A stretch of 64,000 nucleotides of DNA from Agromyces mediolanus (GCF_014648575.1 NZ_BMRJ01000001.1:949422-1013421), one strand, 5' to 3'; shown: positions 15,918 to 24,472, counted from the first letter of the stretch. Numbers and translations: made by a program. The notes: a model not told the origin generated them from the sequence alone.

Positions 15918-16838
15918 CTACTCGGCTTGTCGGCTTCCGGCTTCCGGCTTCGGGTCTCGATGCCGGGAGACGTGGCGGAGCTGCACCGTCGAGAACCACT
16001 CCTCAGCGATCCGCACGAACGCGTCTGCTTGCTCGACCCACGGGTAGTGTCCGCAGTCCTCGATCATCTCGAGACGCGCGCCGAGGAGCGAGGCGCAGTC
16101 CGCGACCGGCTGGACACCCGTGAGCGCGTCGCGATCCCCGCCGATGACGAGCGTCGGCGGGAGGCTGCTTGCACGGATGCGATCGGCCGCGTCGGGAGGG
16201 ATGTCGTTGAACCACGCGCGCGCCGAGGCCAGACTCATCGCGCCGACGGTCGCGTGGACCTGTTCGACGCGGGTCCAGTGGGCGTATGACGCGGGAGCCT
16301 GGCGCTGGAACGCCTCGAGATACTCGTCTTCGGTAGTGGGCTCGTCCTGTTCCAGCGAACGAAGCGCCGCCACGACGGCGGGATCCGTGGTGTCGAGGGC
16401 GACGGAGGCTGCATCGTGTCGCGTTCCGCTCAACCAGGTCGCCGGCGGGGTCACCAGGGCGAGCGAGCGGACGCGGTGCGGATCGCGTGCGGCGACGGCG
16501 AGGGCGAGTCGAGTGCCGGCGGAATGGGCGAGAAGATCGACACCGCCAAGGCCCAGCGCGTCGGCCAACGCGACGACGTCGTCGGCGTCGGTCCACCACC
16601 CACGAGAGCGGCCGCCGCTCAGCGGGGTTCCTCGCGGGTGCAGGACCACGAGCCGATGCGTTCTGTCGAGGCCTCCGAGATCGCTCAGATACTCCGGACC
16701 GCGGCACGGACCGCCGGGCAGCACGATGATCGGCTCCGCCTCCACATCGCCCATCTCGGTGACGGCGAACGGGAGGTCAAGATTGTCGACGCGCACGGTT
16801 CTACCTTGCCATGGCGCTGTCTGCGAGCCGGGGAACAC
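15918..16838 (-). CDS. alpha/beta-hydrolase (proline iminopeptidase/haloperoxidase-like)
   Basis: The product is 306 aa from a GTG start 18 nt behind the kinase stop; a later GTG (VRVDNLDLP) is also possible because the ribosome site is weak. IIVLPGGPCRGPEYLSDL gives the HGGPG-like oxyanion loop, LLAHSAGTRLAL is the nucleophile elbow, and DALTGVQ and DCGHYPW carry the acid and His. The overall layout resembles proline iminopeptidase-type hydrolases. It is co-transcribed with the RIO-like kinase. The substrate is unknown. Confidence 0.85.
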   Translation of the reverse strand: MFPGSQTAPWQGRTVRVDNLDLPFAVTEMGDVEAEPIIVLPGGPCRGPEYLSDLGGLDRTHRLVVLHPRGTPLSGGRSRGWWTDADDVVALADALGLGGVDLLAHSAGTRLALAVAARDPHRVRSLALVTPPATWLSGTRHDAASVALDTTDPAVVAALRSLEQDEPTTEDEYLEAFQRQAPASYAHWTRVEQVHATVGAMSLASARAWFNDIPPDAADRIRASSLPPTLVIGGDRDALTGVQPVADCASLLGARLEMIEDCGHYPWVEQADAFVRIAEEWFSTVQLRHVSRHRDPKPEAGSRQAE

Positions 16839-16856
16839 GTACGGCCGCCGCGCCCG

Positions 16857-17729
16857 CTACCAGTGCAGCACCCCCACCAGCTCGCCGAACAGCTCCTCCG
16901 CGTCGCACTCGAGCCGACGTCGGGTGAACCACTCGCACAGGTTGACGCAGTCGCGGTGCAGCAGCTCGAGCCCCGCGGGGTTCGCGATGACGTCGACGAC
17001 CTGGGGCAGGTCGATGACGACGACGCGGCCGTGGTGCACGAGCACGTTGTAGGGCGAGAGGTCGCCGTGCGCGAGCCCGGCTCCGGCGAGCACGTGCATG
17101 AACTCGACGAGCTGGTGGAACAGCTCGCGCAGCTCGCCCGGCTCGGCCCGCACCTGGGCGAGCCGCGGCGCCGCGACCCGGTCGTCGCCGATGAACTCCA
17201 TCAGCACCTCGGTCTCCTGCACCTGAACGGGGTACGGCACGGCCGCGCCGAGCCGGGTGAGCTCGCTGAGCGCCTGGAACTCGGTGCTCGCCCACTGCAC
17301 CCGCGCGACCTCGCGGCCGAAGGTGGAGCGCTTGTCGATGGCGCGCTGGTCGCGGCTGCGGCGGGTGCCGCGGCCGTCGGTGTAGATCGAGGAGCGGTGG
17401 AAGTCGCTGCGCTCGATGCCGCGGTACCGCTTCGCGGCGAGCACGACGTGCTCGCCGACGGTTCCGGGCAGTGCGCCCGGCACGGCACGTTCGAGCAGGA
17501 ACAGGTCGGCCTCCTTGCCGCTCTTCACGACGCCGAGCTCGGTGTCGATCGCGCCGGCCGAGGTCACGAGCCAGTCGGGTCGCGGCTCGGGGCCGCGTTC
17601 GGTGGGAATGGTGGCCGGCCAGGTCGACCAGCGTTGACCGTCGCCGGGTTCGGCGGCGGAGAAGAAGAGACCGGACGCCGCGTCGAGCGGCGTGCCGGCG
17701 GAGTCGTCGAGAGACGAGAGGAAGTTCAC
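16857..17729 (-). CDS. RIO1-type serine/threonine protein kinase
   Basis: The product is 290 aa. The ATP loop region reads VVKSGKEADLFLLER, the catalytic Lys lies in AAKRYRG, the catalytic loop is HGDLSPYNVLVH (Asp223), and the metal-binding IDLPQ has Asp240. This set is the RIO family signature. The GTG start has only a weak ribosome site and lies 45 nt after a 19-codon reading frame with a strong one, so translation may be coupled. Bacterial RIO kinases are of unknown substrate; a link to ribosome or stress physiology is inference. Confidence 0.88.
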   Translation of the reverse strand: MNFLSSLDDSAGTPLDAASGLFFSAAEPGDGQRWSTWPATIPTERGPEPRPDWLVTSAGAIDTELGVVKSGKEADLFLLERAVPGALPGTVGEHVVLAAKRYRGIERSDFHRSSIYTDGRGTRRSRDQRAIDKRSTFGREVARVQWASTEFQALSELTRLGAAVPYPVQVQETEVLMEFIGDDRVAAPRLAQVRAEPGELRELFHQLVEFMHVLAGAGLAHGDLSPYNVLVHHGRVVVIDLPQVVDVIANPAGLELLHRDCVNLCEWFTRRRLECDAEELFGELVGVLHW

Positions 17730-17774
17730 GATGGTGGCTTTCGGATCGTGAGGCCACCGGGTGCCGCGACGGGC

Positions 17775-17834
17775 TTAGGAGGCGGCGGCCTCGAGGAGGG
17801 TGTCTGCTGAACGCGCGACGAAGGCGTCGGTCAT
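17775..17834 (-). CDS. 19-residue upstream peptide, unknown function
   Basis: The frame encodes MTDAFVARSADTLLEAAAS. GAGAGGAGCGAGTG directly before the ATG is the best Shine-Dalgarno sequence in this region, while the kinase downstream has a poor one. It may be a leader peptide that couples or regulates kinase translation, or a real small protein. I found no similarity from memory. Confidence 0.4.
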   Translation of the reverse strand: MTDAFVARSADTLLEAAAS

Positions 17835-17936
17835 CACTCGCTCCTCTCTCGATCCTGCGGGCCGTCGATGCGGCCGGACTCGGCCGCTCAGGCGACCGAA
17901 CACGCAGCTTACGCCCGCTCGCCCGCCATGTCTATG

Positions 17937-17958
17937 CCCCGTTCCGGACGGAACGGGG
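17937..17958. promoter_or_regulatory. perfect inverted repeat between divergent promoters
   Basis: CCCCGTTCCG and its exact complement are separated only by GA. With a 2-nt centre it is more likely a dimeric DNA-binding site than an RNA terminator. It stands between the kinase unit (leftward) and the DUF4190-like gene (rightward) in a 342-bp stretch without a larger gene. Confidence 0.45.
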
Positions 17959-17988
17959 GCCATTTGGGTACTGAACCCCGCGAAATCG

Positions 17989-18018
17989 TTGCCGCACCGC
18001 CGTTTTCCCCGCTACGCT
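17989..18018 (+). promoter_or_regulatory. sigma70-type promoter for the DUF4190-like gene
   Basis: TTGCCG (17989-17994) and TACGCT (18013-18018) are separated by 18 bp, about 54 bp before the ATG. The spacing and hexamers fit a housekeeping promoter. Confidence 0.45.
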
Positions 18019-18071
18019 CTCGGGTGCGCTCCGCGGGAGCGCGTGATCCCTACCCCAGAGAGGCACCCCTC

Positions 18072-18344
18072 ATGAGCAACACTCCCGCTCAGCCGCCGGC
18101 CGACTACCCCGGCAAGACCCTCGGCATCGTCGGTCTCGTGCTCGCCATCATCACGCCGCTGATCGGTCTGATCATCAGCGCGGTGGCGCAGTCGCAGTCG
18201 AAGAAGGCGGGCTACCCGAACGGCCTCGCCAAGGCCGGGGTCATCGTCGGCTCGATCCTCACCGCGCTCGGCGTCATCTTCTTCATCATCTACATCGTCA
18301 TCATCGTGGCGGCCGTTAACTCCGGCAGCGTCTCGACGTACTGA
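18072..18344 (+). CDS. small DUF4190-like membrane protein
   Basis: The product is 90 aa with two membrane segments (TLGIVGLVLAIITPLIGLII and GVIVGSILTALGVIFFIIYI) joined by QSQSKKAGYPNGLAKAG, the DUF4190 layout. The short N-terminus is Pro-rich. GAGAGGCACCCCTC precedes the ATG. It is a single-gene unit closed by a strong hairpin. Function unknown. Confidence 0.85.
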   Translation: MSNTPAQPPADYPGKTLGIVGLVLAIITPLIGLIISAVAQSQSKKAGYPNGLAKAGVIVGSILTALGVIFFIIYIVIIVAAVNSGSVSTY

Positions 18345-18353
18345 TCGATCGTC

Positions 18354-18391
18354 GCAACGGGGGCTCGCCGGTTTCGGCGGGCCCCCGTTGC
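18354..18391. terminator. bidirectional terminator hairpin
   Basis: GCAACGGGGGC pairs with GCCCCCGTTGC, with an inner CGCCG/CGGCG extension. It lies between the rightward DUF4190-like gene and the leftward MFS gene and can end both transcripts. Confidence 0.8.
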
Positions 18392-18399
18392 GCGTCCGG

Positions 18400-19680
18400 C
18401 TACACCGCGTGGACGCATCCGTTCTGCCCGGCGACCGCGACGCATTCCGCCTCGACGGCCTCCGCGTCGGCGCCGCCGGCCGGTGCCGCGGCGGGCTCGC
18501 GCGGCCAGAGCAGGAGCGCGGCGACGGTGCCGCCCATCGCGAGCGCGCCCAGGGCGACCCAGGCGACGGCGAGGCTCGAGGCGCCGAGCCACCCGGCGAT
18601 CGGGTAGGTGATCAGCCAGGCCAGGTGCGACAGCGAGAACTGCGCGGCGAACGCGGCCGGCAGGCCTTCTCTGGCGATCGAGCTCCGGATGACCCGACCG
18701 GTCGGGGTCACGATGAGGGCCATCCCCGCGCCGATCGCCACCCAGATCGACGCCGTGAGCGGCACGGACTCCGTCGCGGTCGCGGCCATCGCGACGGCGG
18801 CTGCGAGCCCCGCCACCAGCGCGGCCGCACCGCTCAGCATCACCGCCCGATCGGACACGCGGTCGAGCACCCTCGGGAGGGCCAGCGCGACGAGGAGCGT
18901 TCCGCCACCGGAGGCCGCGAGCATCCAGGCGACATCGGCCTGACCTCCGCCGAGCCGGTCCCTGACGTAGTTGACGGTGTTGACCACGACGATGGACCCG
19001 GCCGCCGCGACGACGAGGTTCAGGGCCATGATGCCGCGCAGCCGCGGCGTCCGGGCGAACGAGACGAGGCCGGAGCTGAGGCGGTCCCGCGCCCCGACTC
19101 GGCCGCTCGGCGTCGCGTTCGGGATCCTCGTCGCGAGGACGAGCGCCGCCGAGACCGCGAAGCCGAGCGCCGTGCCCGCGAACAGCCAGTCGAAGCTCAT
19201 GACGAGCAGCGCGAGCGCGGCGAGCACCGGGCTCAGCAGGCTCTCCATCGTGTACGCGACCTGCGAGGCGGACAGCGCGCGGGTGTACTGCGATTCATCC
19301 GTGACGATGTCCGGGATGACCGCCTGGAAGGTCGGCGTGAACGCGGCCGACGCCGCCTGGAGCACGCCGATCAGCACGTAGATCTGCCAGATCTCGGTGA
19401 TGAACGGCAGGGCGACGACGACGCCCGCGCGGATGACGTCGAGCAGGGTGAGGAACAGGCGGCGGGGCAGCCGGTCCGCCCACGCCGCCGCGATCGGCGC
19501 GATGACGACGTACATCACCATCTTGATCGTCAGCGCGGTCGCCAGCACAGTTCCGGCGGCGGGCCCCGCGAGCTCGTAGGCGAGGAGCCCGAGCGCGACG
19601 GTCGCCAAGCCGGTGCCGAACAGGGCGATGACCTGCGCGCCGAACAGGCGGCGATACTCCCGGATCGCGAACAGTCCCAT
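18400..19680 (-). CDS. MFS efflux transporter
   Basis: The product is 426 aa with 12 predicted membrane segments (MFS_1/MFS_3 type, as in EmrB- or tetracycline-type exporters); the motif AAWADRLPRRLFLTLLDVIR is the A-motif loop. I start at MGLFAIREYR because AAGGAGG sits just upstream; a start 15 nt earlier would place that site inside the coding frame. The last residues, ECVAVAGQNGCVHAV, contain a Cys pair and His. A CsoR-like palindrome lies 42 bp upstream, so the cargo could be a metal or reactive sulfur/aldehyde species. Confidence 0.88.
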   Translation of the reverse strand: MGLFAIREYRRLFGAQVIALFGTGLATVALGLLAYELAGPAAGTVLATALTIKMVMYVVIAPIAAAWADRLPRRLFLTLLDVIRAGVVVALPFITEIWQIYVLIGVLQAASAAFTPTFQAVIPDIVTDESQYTRALSASQVAYTMESLLSPVLAALALLVMSFDWLFAGTALGFAVSAALVLATRIPNATPSGRVGARDRLSSGLVSFARTPRLRGIMALNLVVAAAGSIVVVNTVNYVRDRLGGGQADVAWMLAASGGGTLLVALALPRVLDRVSDRAVMLSGAAALVAGLAAAVAMAATATESVPLTASIWVAIGAGMALIVTPTGRVIRSSIAREGLPAAFAAQFSLSHLAWLITYPIAGWLGASSLAVAWVALGALAMGGTVAALLLWPREPAAAPAGGADAEAVEAECVAVAGQNGCVHAV

Positions 19681-19721
19681 GACGACCTCCTTCATCCCGC
19701 CGTTCCGCTTGCGCCAACGAT

Positions 19722-19738
19722 ATACCCCCTAGGGGTAT
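19722..19738. promoter_or_regulatory. CsoR/CstR/FrmR-type operator
   Basis: ATACCCC-CTA-GGGGTAT is a perfect inverted repeat with a G-tract/C-tract core, the type bound by the DUF156 family (CsoR, RcnR, CstR, FrmR). It lies in the promoter region of the leftward MFS gene. No DUF156 regulator is encoded within the window. Confidence 0.6.
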
Positions 19739-19769
19739 TGCGAATCGGCGCCGCCGGGAGGAGCGGAGG

Positions 19770-20555
19770 TCAGGCGGCGGTGCGGCGGGACTTCAGATGC
19801 TTCTGAACGAGCTGCCAGGCGGCGAAGGCGAGCAGCACCGAGAACGCGACGTTCGAGACGAACGGCGTGATGGACTGGGCCGTCCACGTGCCGAGGGGCG
19901 AGGCGACGCAGGCGGTCACGCCGATGATCGCGGCCATCCGCAGGTCGACGTTGCGCCGGCGGGCGTTGCCGATCGTGCCGGAGATCGAGCCGGGCACCAT
20001 CATCGCGAGCGAGGTGCCCTTCGCGACGAGGTCGCTGGCGCCGAAGAAGAACATCAGCACGGGCACGACGACGATGCCGCCGCCCACGCCCATGAGGCCG
20101 GACAGGATGCCGGTCAGCACGCCGACCGCCACGAGGGCCGCGCCGAGCCAGACGTTCAGCTCGATCTCGGCGTCGCGCTGCGGCACCACGAGCCAGAGGC
20201 TCACGGCGACGACCGCGAGGAAGCCCAGGAAGCCCCAGAACAGCGCGGCGCGCGGCAGTCGGGCGAGGAGGTAGGTGCCGAGCTGGGCGCCGACGATCAT
20301 GCCGACGGCGATGAGCGCGGCGGCGATCCAGTCGACGTGGCCGGTGAGCCCGTAGGTCACGGTGCCGACGATGGCCGTGGGCAGGATCGCGGCGGTGGAG
20401 GTGCCCGCGGCGATGCGCTGGTCGACGCCGAACAGCATGAGCATCGGCACGAGCACGATGCCGCCGCCCACGCCGAAGAGGCCGGAGAAGTAGCCCATCA
20501 TGACGCCGAGCAGGATGAGGATCCAGATCGACAGGCGCGTGCGCTCCTGCATCAT
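19770..20555 (-). CDS. TauE/SafE-family sulfite/organosulfur exporter-like permease
   Basis: The product is 261 aa with about eight membrane segments. The internally duplicated motif GLFGVGGGIVLVPMLMLF and GLMGVGGGIVVVPVLMFF is the TauE/SafE signature. The start overlaps the stop of the gamma-glutamyltransferase gene (ATGA), so the two are co-translated. Known relatives move sulfite, sulfonates or related anions. Coupling to a gamma-glutamyltransferase suggests handling of sulfur released from glutathione-like compounds, which is inference. Confidence 0.9.
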   Translation of the reverse strand: MMQERTRLSIWILILLGVMMGYFSGLFGVGGGIVLVPMLMLFGVDQRIAAGTSTAAILPTAIVGTVTYGLTGHVDWIAAALIAVGMIVGAQLGTYLLARLPRAALFWGFLGFLAVVAVSLWLVVPQRDAEIELNVWLGAALVAVGVLTGILSGLMGVGGGIVVVPVLMFFFGASDLVAKGTSLAMMVPGSISGTIGNARRRNVDLRMAAIIGVTACVASPLGTWTAQSITPFVSNVAFSVLLAFAAWQLVQKHLKSRRTAA

Positions 20556-22132
20556 CGGCCGGCCTCCTCGAGCAGCTCGGCGGCGGCCTCGACGACGATC
20601 GCCGAGCCGTCGGAGCGCGGGTCGCTCGCAGCGTCGTAGCCGCCCGCGACGACGCGGATGAGGTTCGAGTGCCCGAGGTTCTCGTCGCGCGGCGGCACGA
20701 GCCTGGGCTTCAGCCCGCTCGCGTGCAGCGAGGTGAGCGTCGCCTCCGGCACATCCCGCTCGATCGTGATGGTGGCCTCGACGTCGCCGGCGTCCTGCAC
20801 GCCGACGACCCAGCGCGGCGAGCTCGTCGCCTCGAGCGCGGAGGCGCCGGCGAGGGTGCGCAGCAGCAGGTGCGCGTGGATCTGCGGCTGGGCCTGTCCG
20901 CCCATCGTGGCCTGCGCCTGCAGCAGCTCGCCGTCGCGCAGCACGAGCACGGGCATGAGCGTGTGCGGCGGGCGGAGGCCCGGTCCGAAGGCGGCGGGGT
21001 GGCCGGGGTCGAGCGAGAACGACGTGCCGCGGTTCTGGAACAGCACGCCCGTGCTCGGCTCCAGCACGCAGGCGCCGAACGCCCAGTAGACCGACTGCAC
21101 GAGCGACACGGCCCAGCCGTCGGCGCTCACCGCGGTGAGCCCGACGGTGTCGCCGGTGGCCGGGAGGTCGGCGCGGAGCTCGTCGAGCGGCGGCACGTCG
21201 GCGGCGACGAGCCCGGCGGCGTCGATCGTGGCCACATCGGGGTCGGACAGCCAGGCGCCGCGCACGCGGTTGTTGTCGTGGAAGACGGCCGCGAGTGCTC
21301 CGGCCCCCGTGCCGAGGGCGTCGGCGGGCGTGCCGAGCAGCCCGTTCGCGAGCGCCCGGACGGTGCGCAGCAGGGAGAAGCCCTGCGTGTTCGGCGAGGC
21401 GGTGACGACCTCGAGCTCGCCGACGGTCTCGGAGATCGGCGCCTCGACGACGGCGCGGGCGGCTGCGGCGTCCGTCGCGGTGATGCGGCTGCCGAGGGCG
21501 GCGAGGCCGTCGATCCAGCGGCTCGCGGTCGCGCCGGTGTAGAACTCGTCGGGTCCGTGCTCGGCGATGCGGTCGAGGGTATCGGCGAGCGCGGGCTGCA
21601 CGAGCGGCTCGCCCTCGTCGAGCGGGCGGCCGCCGGGCAGGAACAGCGCGCGGCATCCGGCGTCCGCCTCGAGCGCGGCGCGTTCGTCGCGGATGGCCCG
21701 GGCCACCGAGGTCGCGGTCGGCACGCCGTCGCGGGCGTAGCGGCGGGCCGCCTCGAGGCGATCAGCCCAGGGCAGACGGCCGCCGATGGCGGCGAGCGCC
21801 TCCCAGCCGCGGATGCCGCCGGGGACCGTGACGGTGTCGACCCCGCGCGACGGCAGCCCGCCGTCATGCCGGGCGCGGAGCGCGTCGAGCGATTCGCCCG
21901 CCGCGGAGCGGCCGGTCGCGTTGACGAAGCTGATCTCACCCTGTGGGCTGCGCACGAGGGCGACGAGATCCCCGCCGAGCGCCACGTTGTTCGGGTAGAC
22001 GACGCAGAGGGCCGCGGCGGCGGCGATCGCGGCGTCGACGGCGGTGCCGCCGGCCCGCAATGCGGCTGCGCCGGCCTCGGTGGCGAGGTAGTGCGAGCTC
22101 GCGACGGCGCCGAGGGGTGAGCTGGTGGTCAT
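20552..22132 (-). CDS. gamma-glutamyltransferase-family protein
   Basis: The product is 526 aa. Family blocks present are GGTAVDAAIAAAAALCVVYP, GLTAVSADGWAVSLVQSVYW, EPSTGVLFQNRGTSFSLDP, HTLMPVLVLRDG and TMGGQAQPQIH. The autocleavage/nucleophile Thr is kept (DTVGLT), but the following Thr-His of classic enzymes is Val-Gly, and no signal peptide is seen, so this is a divergent cytoplasmic form. It should hydrolyse or transfer gamma-glutamyl groups. GAGAAGG precedes the ATG. It heads a unit with the TauE-like permease and lies under a FadR-type operator. Confidence 0.88.
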   Translation of the reverse strand: MTTSSPLGAVASSHYLATEAGAAALRAGGTAVDAAIAAAAALCVVYPNNVALGGDLVALVRSPQGEISFVNATGRSAAGESLDALRARHDGGLPSRGVDTVTVPGGIRGWEALAAIGGRLPWADRLEAARRYARDGVPTATSVARAIRDERAALEADAGCRALFLPGGRPLDEGEPLVQPALADTLDRIAEHGPDEFYTGATASRWIDGLAALGSRITATDAAAARAVVEAPISETVGELEVVTASPNTQGFSLLRTVRALANGLLGTPADALGTGAGALAAVFHDNNRVRGAWLSDPDVATIDAAGLVAADVPPLDELRADLPATGDTVGLTAVSADGWAVSLVQSVYWAFGACVLEPSTGVLFQNRGTSFSLDPGHPAAFGPGLRPPHTLMPVLVLRDGELLQAQATMGGQAQPQIHAHLLLRTLAGASALEATSSPRWVVGVQDAGDVEATITIERDVPEATLTSLHASGLKPRLVPPRDENLGHSNLIRVVAGGYDAASDPRSDGSAIVVEAAAELLEEAGR

Positions 22133-22210
22133 GGGCAGGGCCTTCTCGTTGCGGTCGATCGCGACGCGTCGATCCGCACGGCGGATGCGTCGGTGCTCAC
22201 AGCGTCGCAC

Positions 22211-22223
22211 TTGGTCCTACCAA
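22211..22223. promoter_or_regulatory. GntR/FadR-type operator before the gamma-glutamyltransferase unit
   Basis: TTGGT-CCT-ACCAA is a perfect inverted repeat of the kind bound by FadR-subfamily GntR regulators. It lies 79 bp before the gamma-glutamyltransferase start, in the gap next to the GntR gene. Confidence 0.6.
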
Positions 22224-22283
22224 CTGTCAAACTTTCGCTCGACCGTGGTGCGGGCCGCCGCGCTGGCGGTCGGATGCCTCGGC

Positions 22284-23027
22284 TCAGTCCGCCCCGTCGC
22301 CCGTCGCGCCGGCCGCGAGCGCCGCCGCGGCGTGCTCGATCTGCTCCCGCACGGCGCCGATGTGCAGCGCCGCCTCGTGCTCGGCGACCTCGGGCTCGCC
22401 GGACGCGATCGCCGCGAGGATGCGGCGGTGCGCCGCGGTCGAGGTGTCGCGCCGCTCCTGCGTCTGCAGCGCGGTCGAGCGGCTCGGCGCGATGAGGTTC
22501 GCGATCTGCTCGTTCAGCATCGCGAGCAGCGGGTTGTGCGTGTACTGGGCGATCGCCTGGTGGAAGGCCCGGTCGAGCTCGGCGTAGTGCTCCTTCGACT
22601 CGGGCGACGCCATCTCGTCGACGAGCTGCTCGAGCTGCACGAGGTCGCGCGGGGTCGCGCGCTGCGAGGCGAGCGCGGCGATGGGCGGCTCGATGATCGA
22701 GCGGAGCTCGAGGATGTGCGCGATCTCGCCGCCCGTCGAACCGAGCACCTCGGCGAGGGCCGCGCCCGAGGCATCCCGCGCGTCCGCCGGAGAGAGCACG
22801 ACGGTGCCGCGACCGGGCTTGCGGTCGATGAGGCCGCGCCGCTCGAGCTCGTGCAGCGCCTGCCGCAGCGAGACGCGCGAGACGCCGAGGCGCTCGGTGA
22901 GCTCGAGTTCGGGCGGGAGCTTCTCGCCGGGCTGCAGCGTGCCGTCGAGGATGAGCCGCTCCAGTCGGATCGACAGCCGATCCGGCACCGACAGCGTGCG
23001 GCCCTGCTCGATCTCAGTCCAGTCCAT
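22284..23027 (-). CDS. GntR-family (FadR subfamily) transcriptional regulator
   Basis: The product is 247 aa. The N-terminal winged helix reads LERLILDGTLQPGEKLPPE, LTERLGVSRVSLRQALHELE and RRGLIDRKPGRGTVV. The C-terminal FCD domain supplies HAELDRAFHQAIAQ-like and HRRILAAIASGEPEVAEHEA blocks, which usually bind a carboxylate with a metal. It sits between the two units whose upstream regions carry similar operator-like sequences and probably represses both. Confidence 0.92.
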   Translation of the reverse strand: MDWTEIEQGRTLSVPDRLSIRLERLILDGTLQPGEKLPPELELTERLGVSRVSLRQALHELERRGLIDRKPGRGTVVLSPADARDASGAALAEVLGSTGGEIAHILELRSIIEPPIAALASQRATPRDLVQLEQLVDEMASPESKEHYAELDRAFHQAIAQYTHNPLLAMLNEQIANLIAPSRSTALQTQERRDTSTAAHRRILAAIASGEPEVAEHEAALHIGAVREQIEHAAAALAAGATGDGAD

Positions 23028-23149
23028 GCTGTTCCCTTCCGAGTCGATTGAAGCAGCTCGACCGCCCGCGCGGTGGATTCCGGACGGTCCGTCCTGCTCG
23101 CCGACCCCGGGCGTTGACGCCGGGGACGACCCCGGGTACTCTCCGACTA

Positions 23150-23162
23150 ATCGTCCTACAAA
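23150..23162. promoter_or_regulatory. second GntR operator-like site, before the M24 peptidase operon
   Basis: ATCGTCCTACAAA matches the palindromic site at 22211-22223 at 10 of 13 positions, including the core GTCCTAC. It lies about 40 bp before the M24 peptidase start, within the divergent promoter region shared with the GntR gene. Confidence 0.45.
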
Positions 23163-23202
23163 CTAACCAGTAGTCAAGGCCGAATCAACGAAGGAGTTGT
23201 CA

Positions 23203-24381
23203 GTGTCCGTCGAGCTGCAGATCACCCCGAGCGAGTACGTCGCCCGAGTCGCGGGCGTGCGCCGGCTGATGGCCGAGTCCGAGCTCGACGCGATCGTCGT
23301 GTGGGGTCGCGGCGGCGGCACCATCGAGCGCTACGGCAACGTGCTCTACCTCTGCGGCCACTACGCCGTCTTCCCCACCATCCGCGACGTGCCCGGCGTC
23401 TGGAGCGACCGCGGCTACGCGGCCGTCGTGGTCACCGCCGACGAGCTCGTGCTCTGCTCGGAGGACGTCGATGCCGAGCCGATCGGCGCCACCCGCCACC
23501 TCGCCCTCGACGGCCGCTCCGGCGGCAGCCTCGGCGAGCTCGTCGGCGAAGCCCTGCGCGGCGGCAGCGGCCTCCGCATCGGCGTCGTCGGCAGCGACAC
23601 GATGACCGCCAAGCAGCTCGCCGCCGTCGACCGCGCCACCGAGGGCCTGCGCCGCGGCGCGCTCGTGCTCGCCGACGACCTCGTCGAGACCGTGCGCTCC
23701 ATCAAGTCCGAGACCGAGATCGCCCTGCTCCGTCGCGCCGGCGAGATCGGCAATCGCGCGCTGACCGCCGGCGCTGAGTTCCTGGTGCCCGGCGCGCGCG
23801 AGACCGACGCCGTCGCCGCGATGGTCGCCGAGCTCACCCGCAACGAGGCCGTCATGGCGAATGCCTTCGTCTACACCTTCGGCGCCGAGGCGCCCGGCAT
23901 CCCCGCCCCGCCCACCTACTCGAACCGGGTGCTGCAGGCCGGCGACCTCTTCACCGTCGATCTCACCGGCGCCTACCGCGGCTACTTCTTCGACTTCGCG
24001 CGGAGCCGCGTCGTCGGCGCCGAGCCGACCGCCCCGCAGGAGGCGGCCTACCGCCTCGCCCGCACGTCGATCGACGCGGCCGCCGACGCGGCCAGGCCCG
24101 GCGCGACCGTCGGCGACCTCGCCCGCGCGGCCGACGAGCTCCTCGCCGAGGGCGGCTACGACTTCGAGCACGCCGAGTTCCAGGCCGGCGGCCACGGCCT
24201 CGGCCTCGGCTTCGAAGCCCCGTGGATCCGTCCCGAGAACGACCGGCCCATCGAGGTCGGCATGACTCTCGCCCTCGAGCGCTTCGTCGTGATGGGCGGC
24301 ACCGCCGCCACCTTCGAGCGCAACGTGGTCATCACCGCAGACGGTGCGGTCGACCTCGCCCCCGTCCTCGACCTCTGGTAG
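23203..24381 (+). CDS. M24-family metallopeptidase (Xaa-Pro peptidase-like)
   Basis: The product is 392 aa. An N-terminal creatinase-like domain is followed by the pita-bread M24 domain with its five metal ligands: two Asp in FTVDLTGAYRGYFFDFARS, His in AGGHGLGLGFE, Glu in ALERFVVM and Glu in FERNVVI. I use the GTG at 23203, six bases after AAGGAG; a TTG six bases earlier would be too close. It heads the peptide-importer operon and probably trims imported Xaa-Pro or related dipeptides in the cytoplasm. Confidence 0.9.
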   Translation: MSVELQITPSEYVARVAGVRRLMAESELDAIVVWGRGGGTIERYGNVLYLCGHYAVFPTIRDVPGVWSDRGYAAVVVTADELVLCSEDVDAEPIGATRHLALDGRSGGSLGELVGEALRGGSGLRIGVVGSDTMTAKQLAAVDRATEGLRRGALVLADDLVETVRSIKSETEIALLRRAGEIGNRALTAGAEFLVPGARETDAVAAMVAELTRNEAVMANAFVYTFGAEAPGIPAPPTYSNRVLQAGDLFTVDLTGAYRGYFFDFARSRVVGAEPTAPQEAAYRLARTSIDAAADAARPGATVGDLARAADELLAEGGYDFEHAEFQAGGHGLGLGFEAPWIRPENDRPIEVGMTLALERFVVMGGTAATFERNVVITADGAVDLAPVLDLW

Positions 24382-24472
24382 GCCGGCGACTCCCCCGCAC
24401 GCAGCACCACCAGCACGCACCACCGGCACCGCGCCAGCAGCACCGCTCCCGCACCCCCGAAGGAGTCCTGAC

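Noticed and set aside
15925-15960. Short CGGCTTCC repeats at the 3' end of the hydrolase gene
   Set aside because: Only a few degenerate copies, in coding sequence, with no further structure.
23017-23027. Third occurrence of CCAGTCCATG at the start of the GntR gene
   Set aside because: It shares only about 10 bases with sites A and B, encodes Met-Asp-Trp, and lies at a start codon with no AraC-type context.
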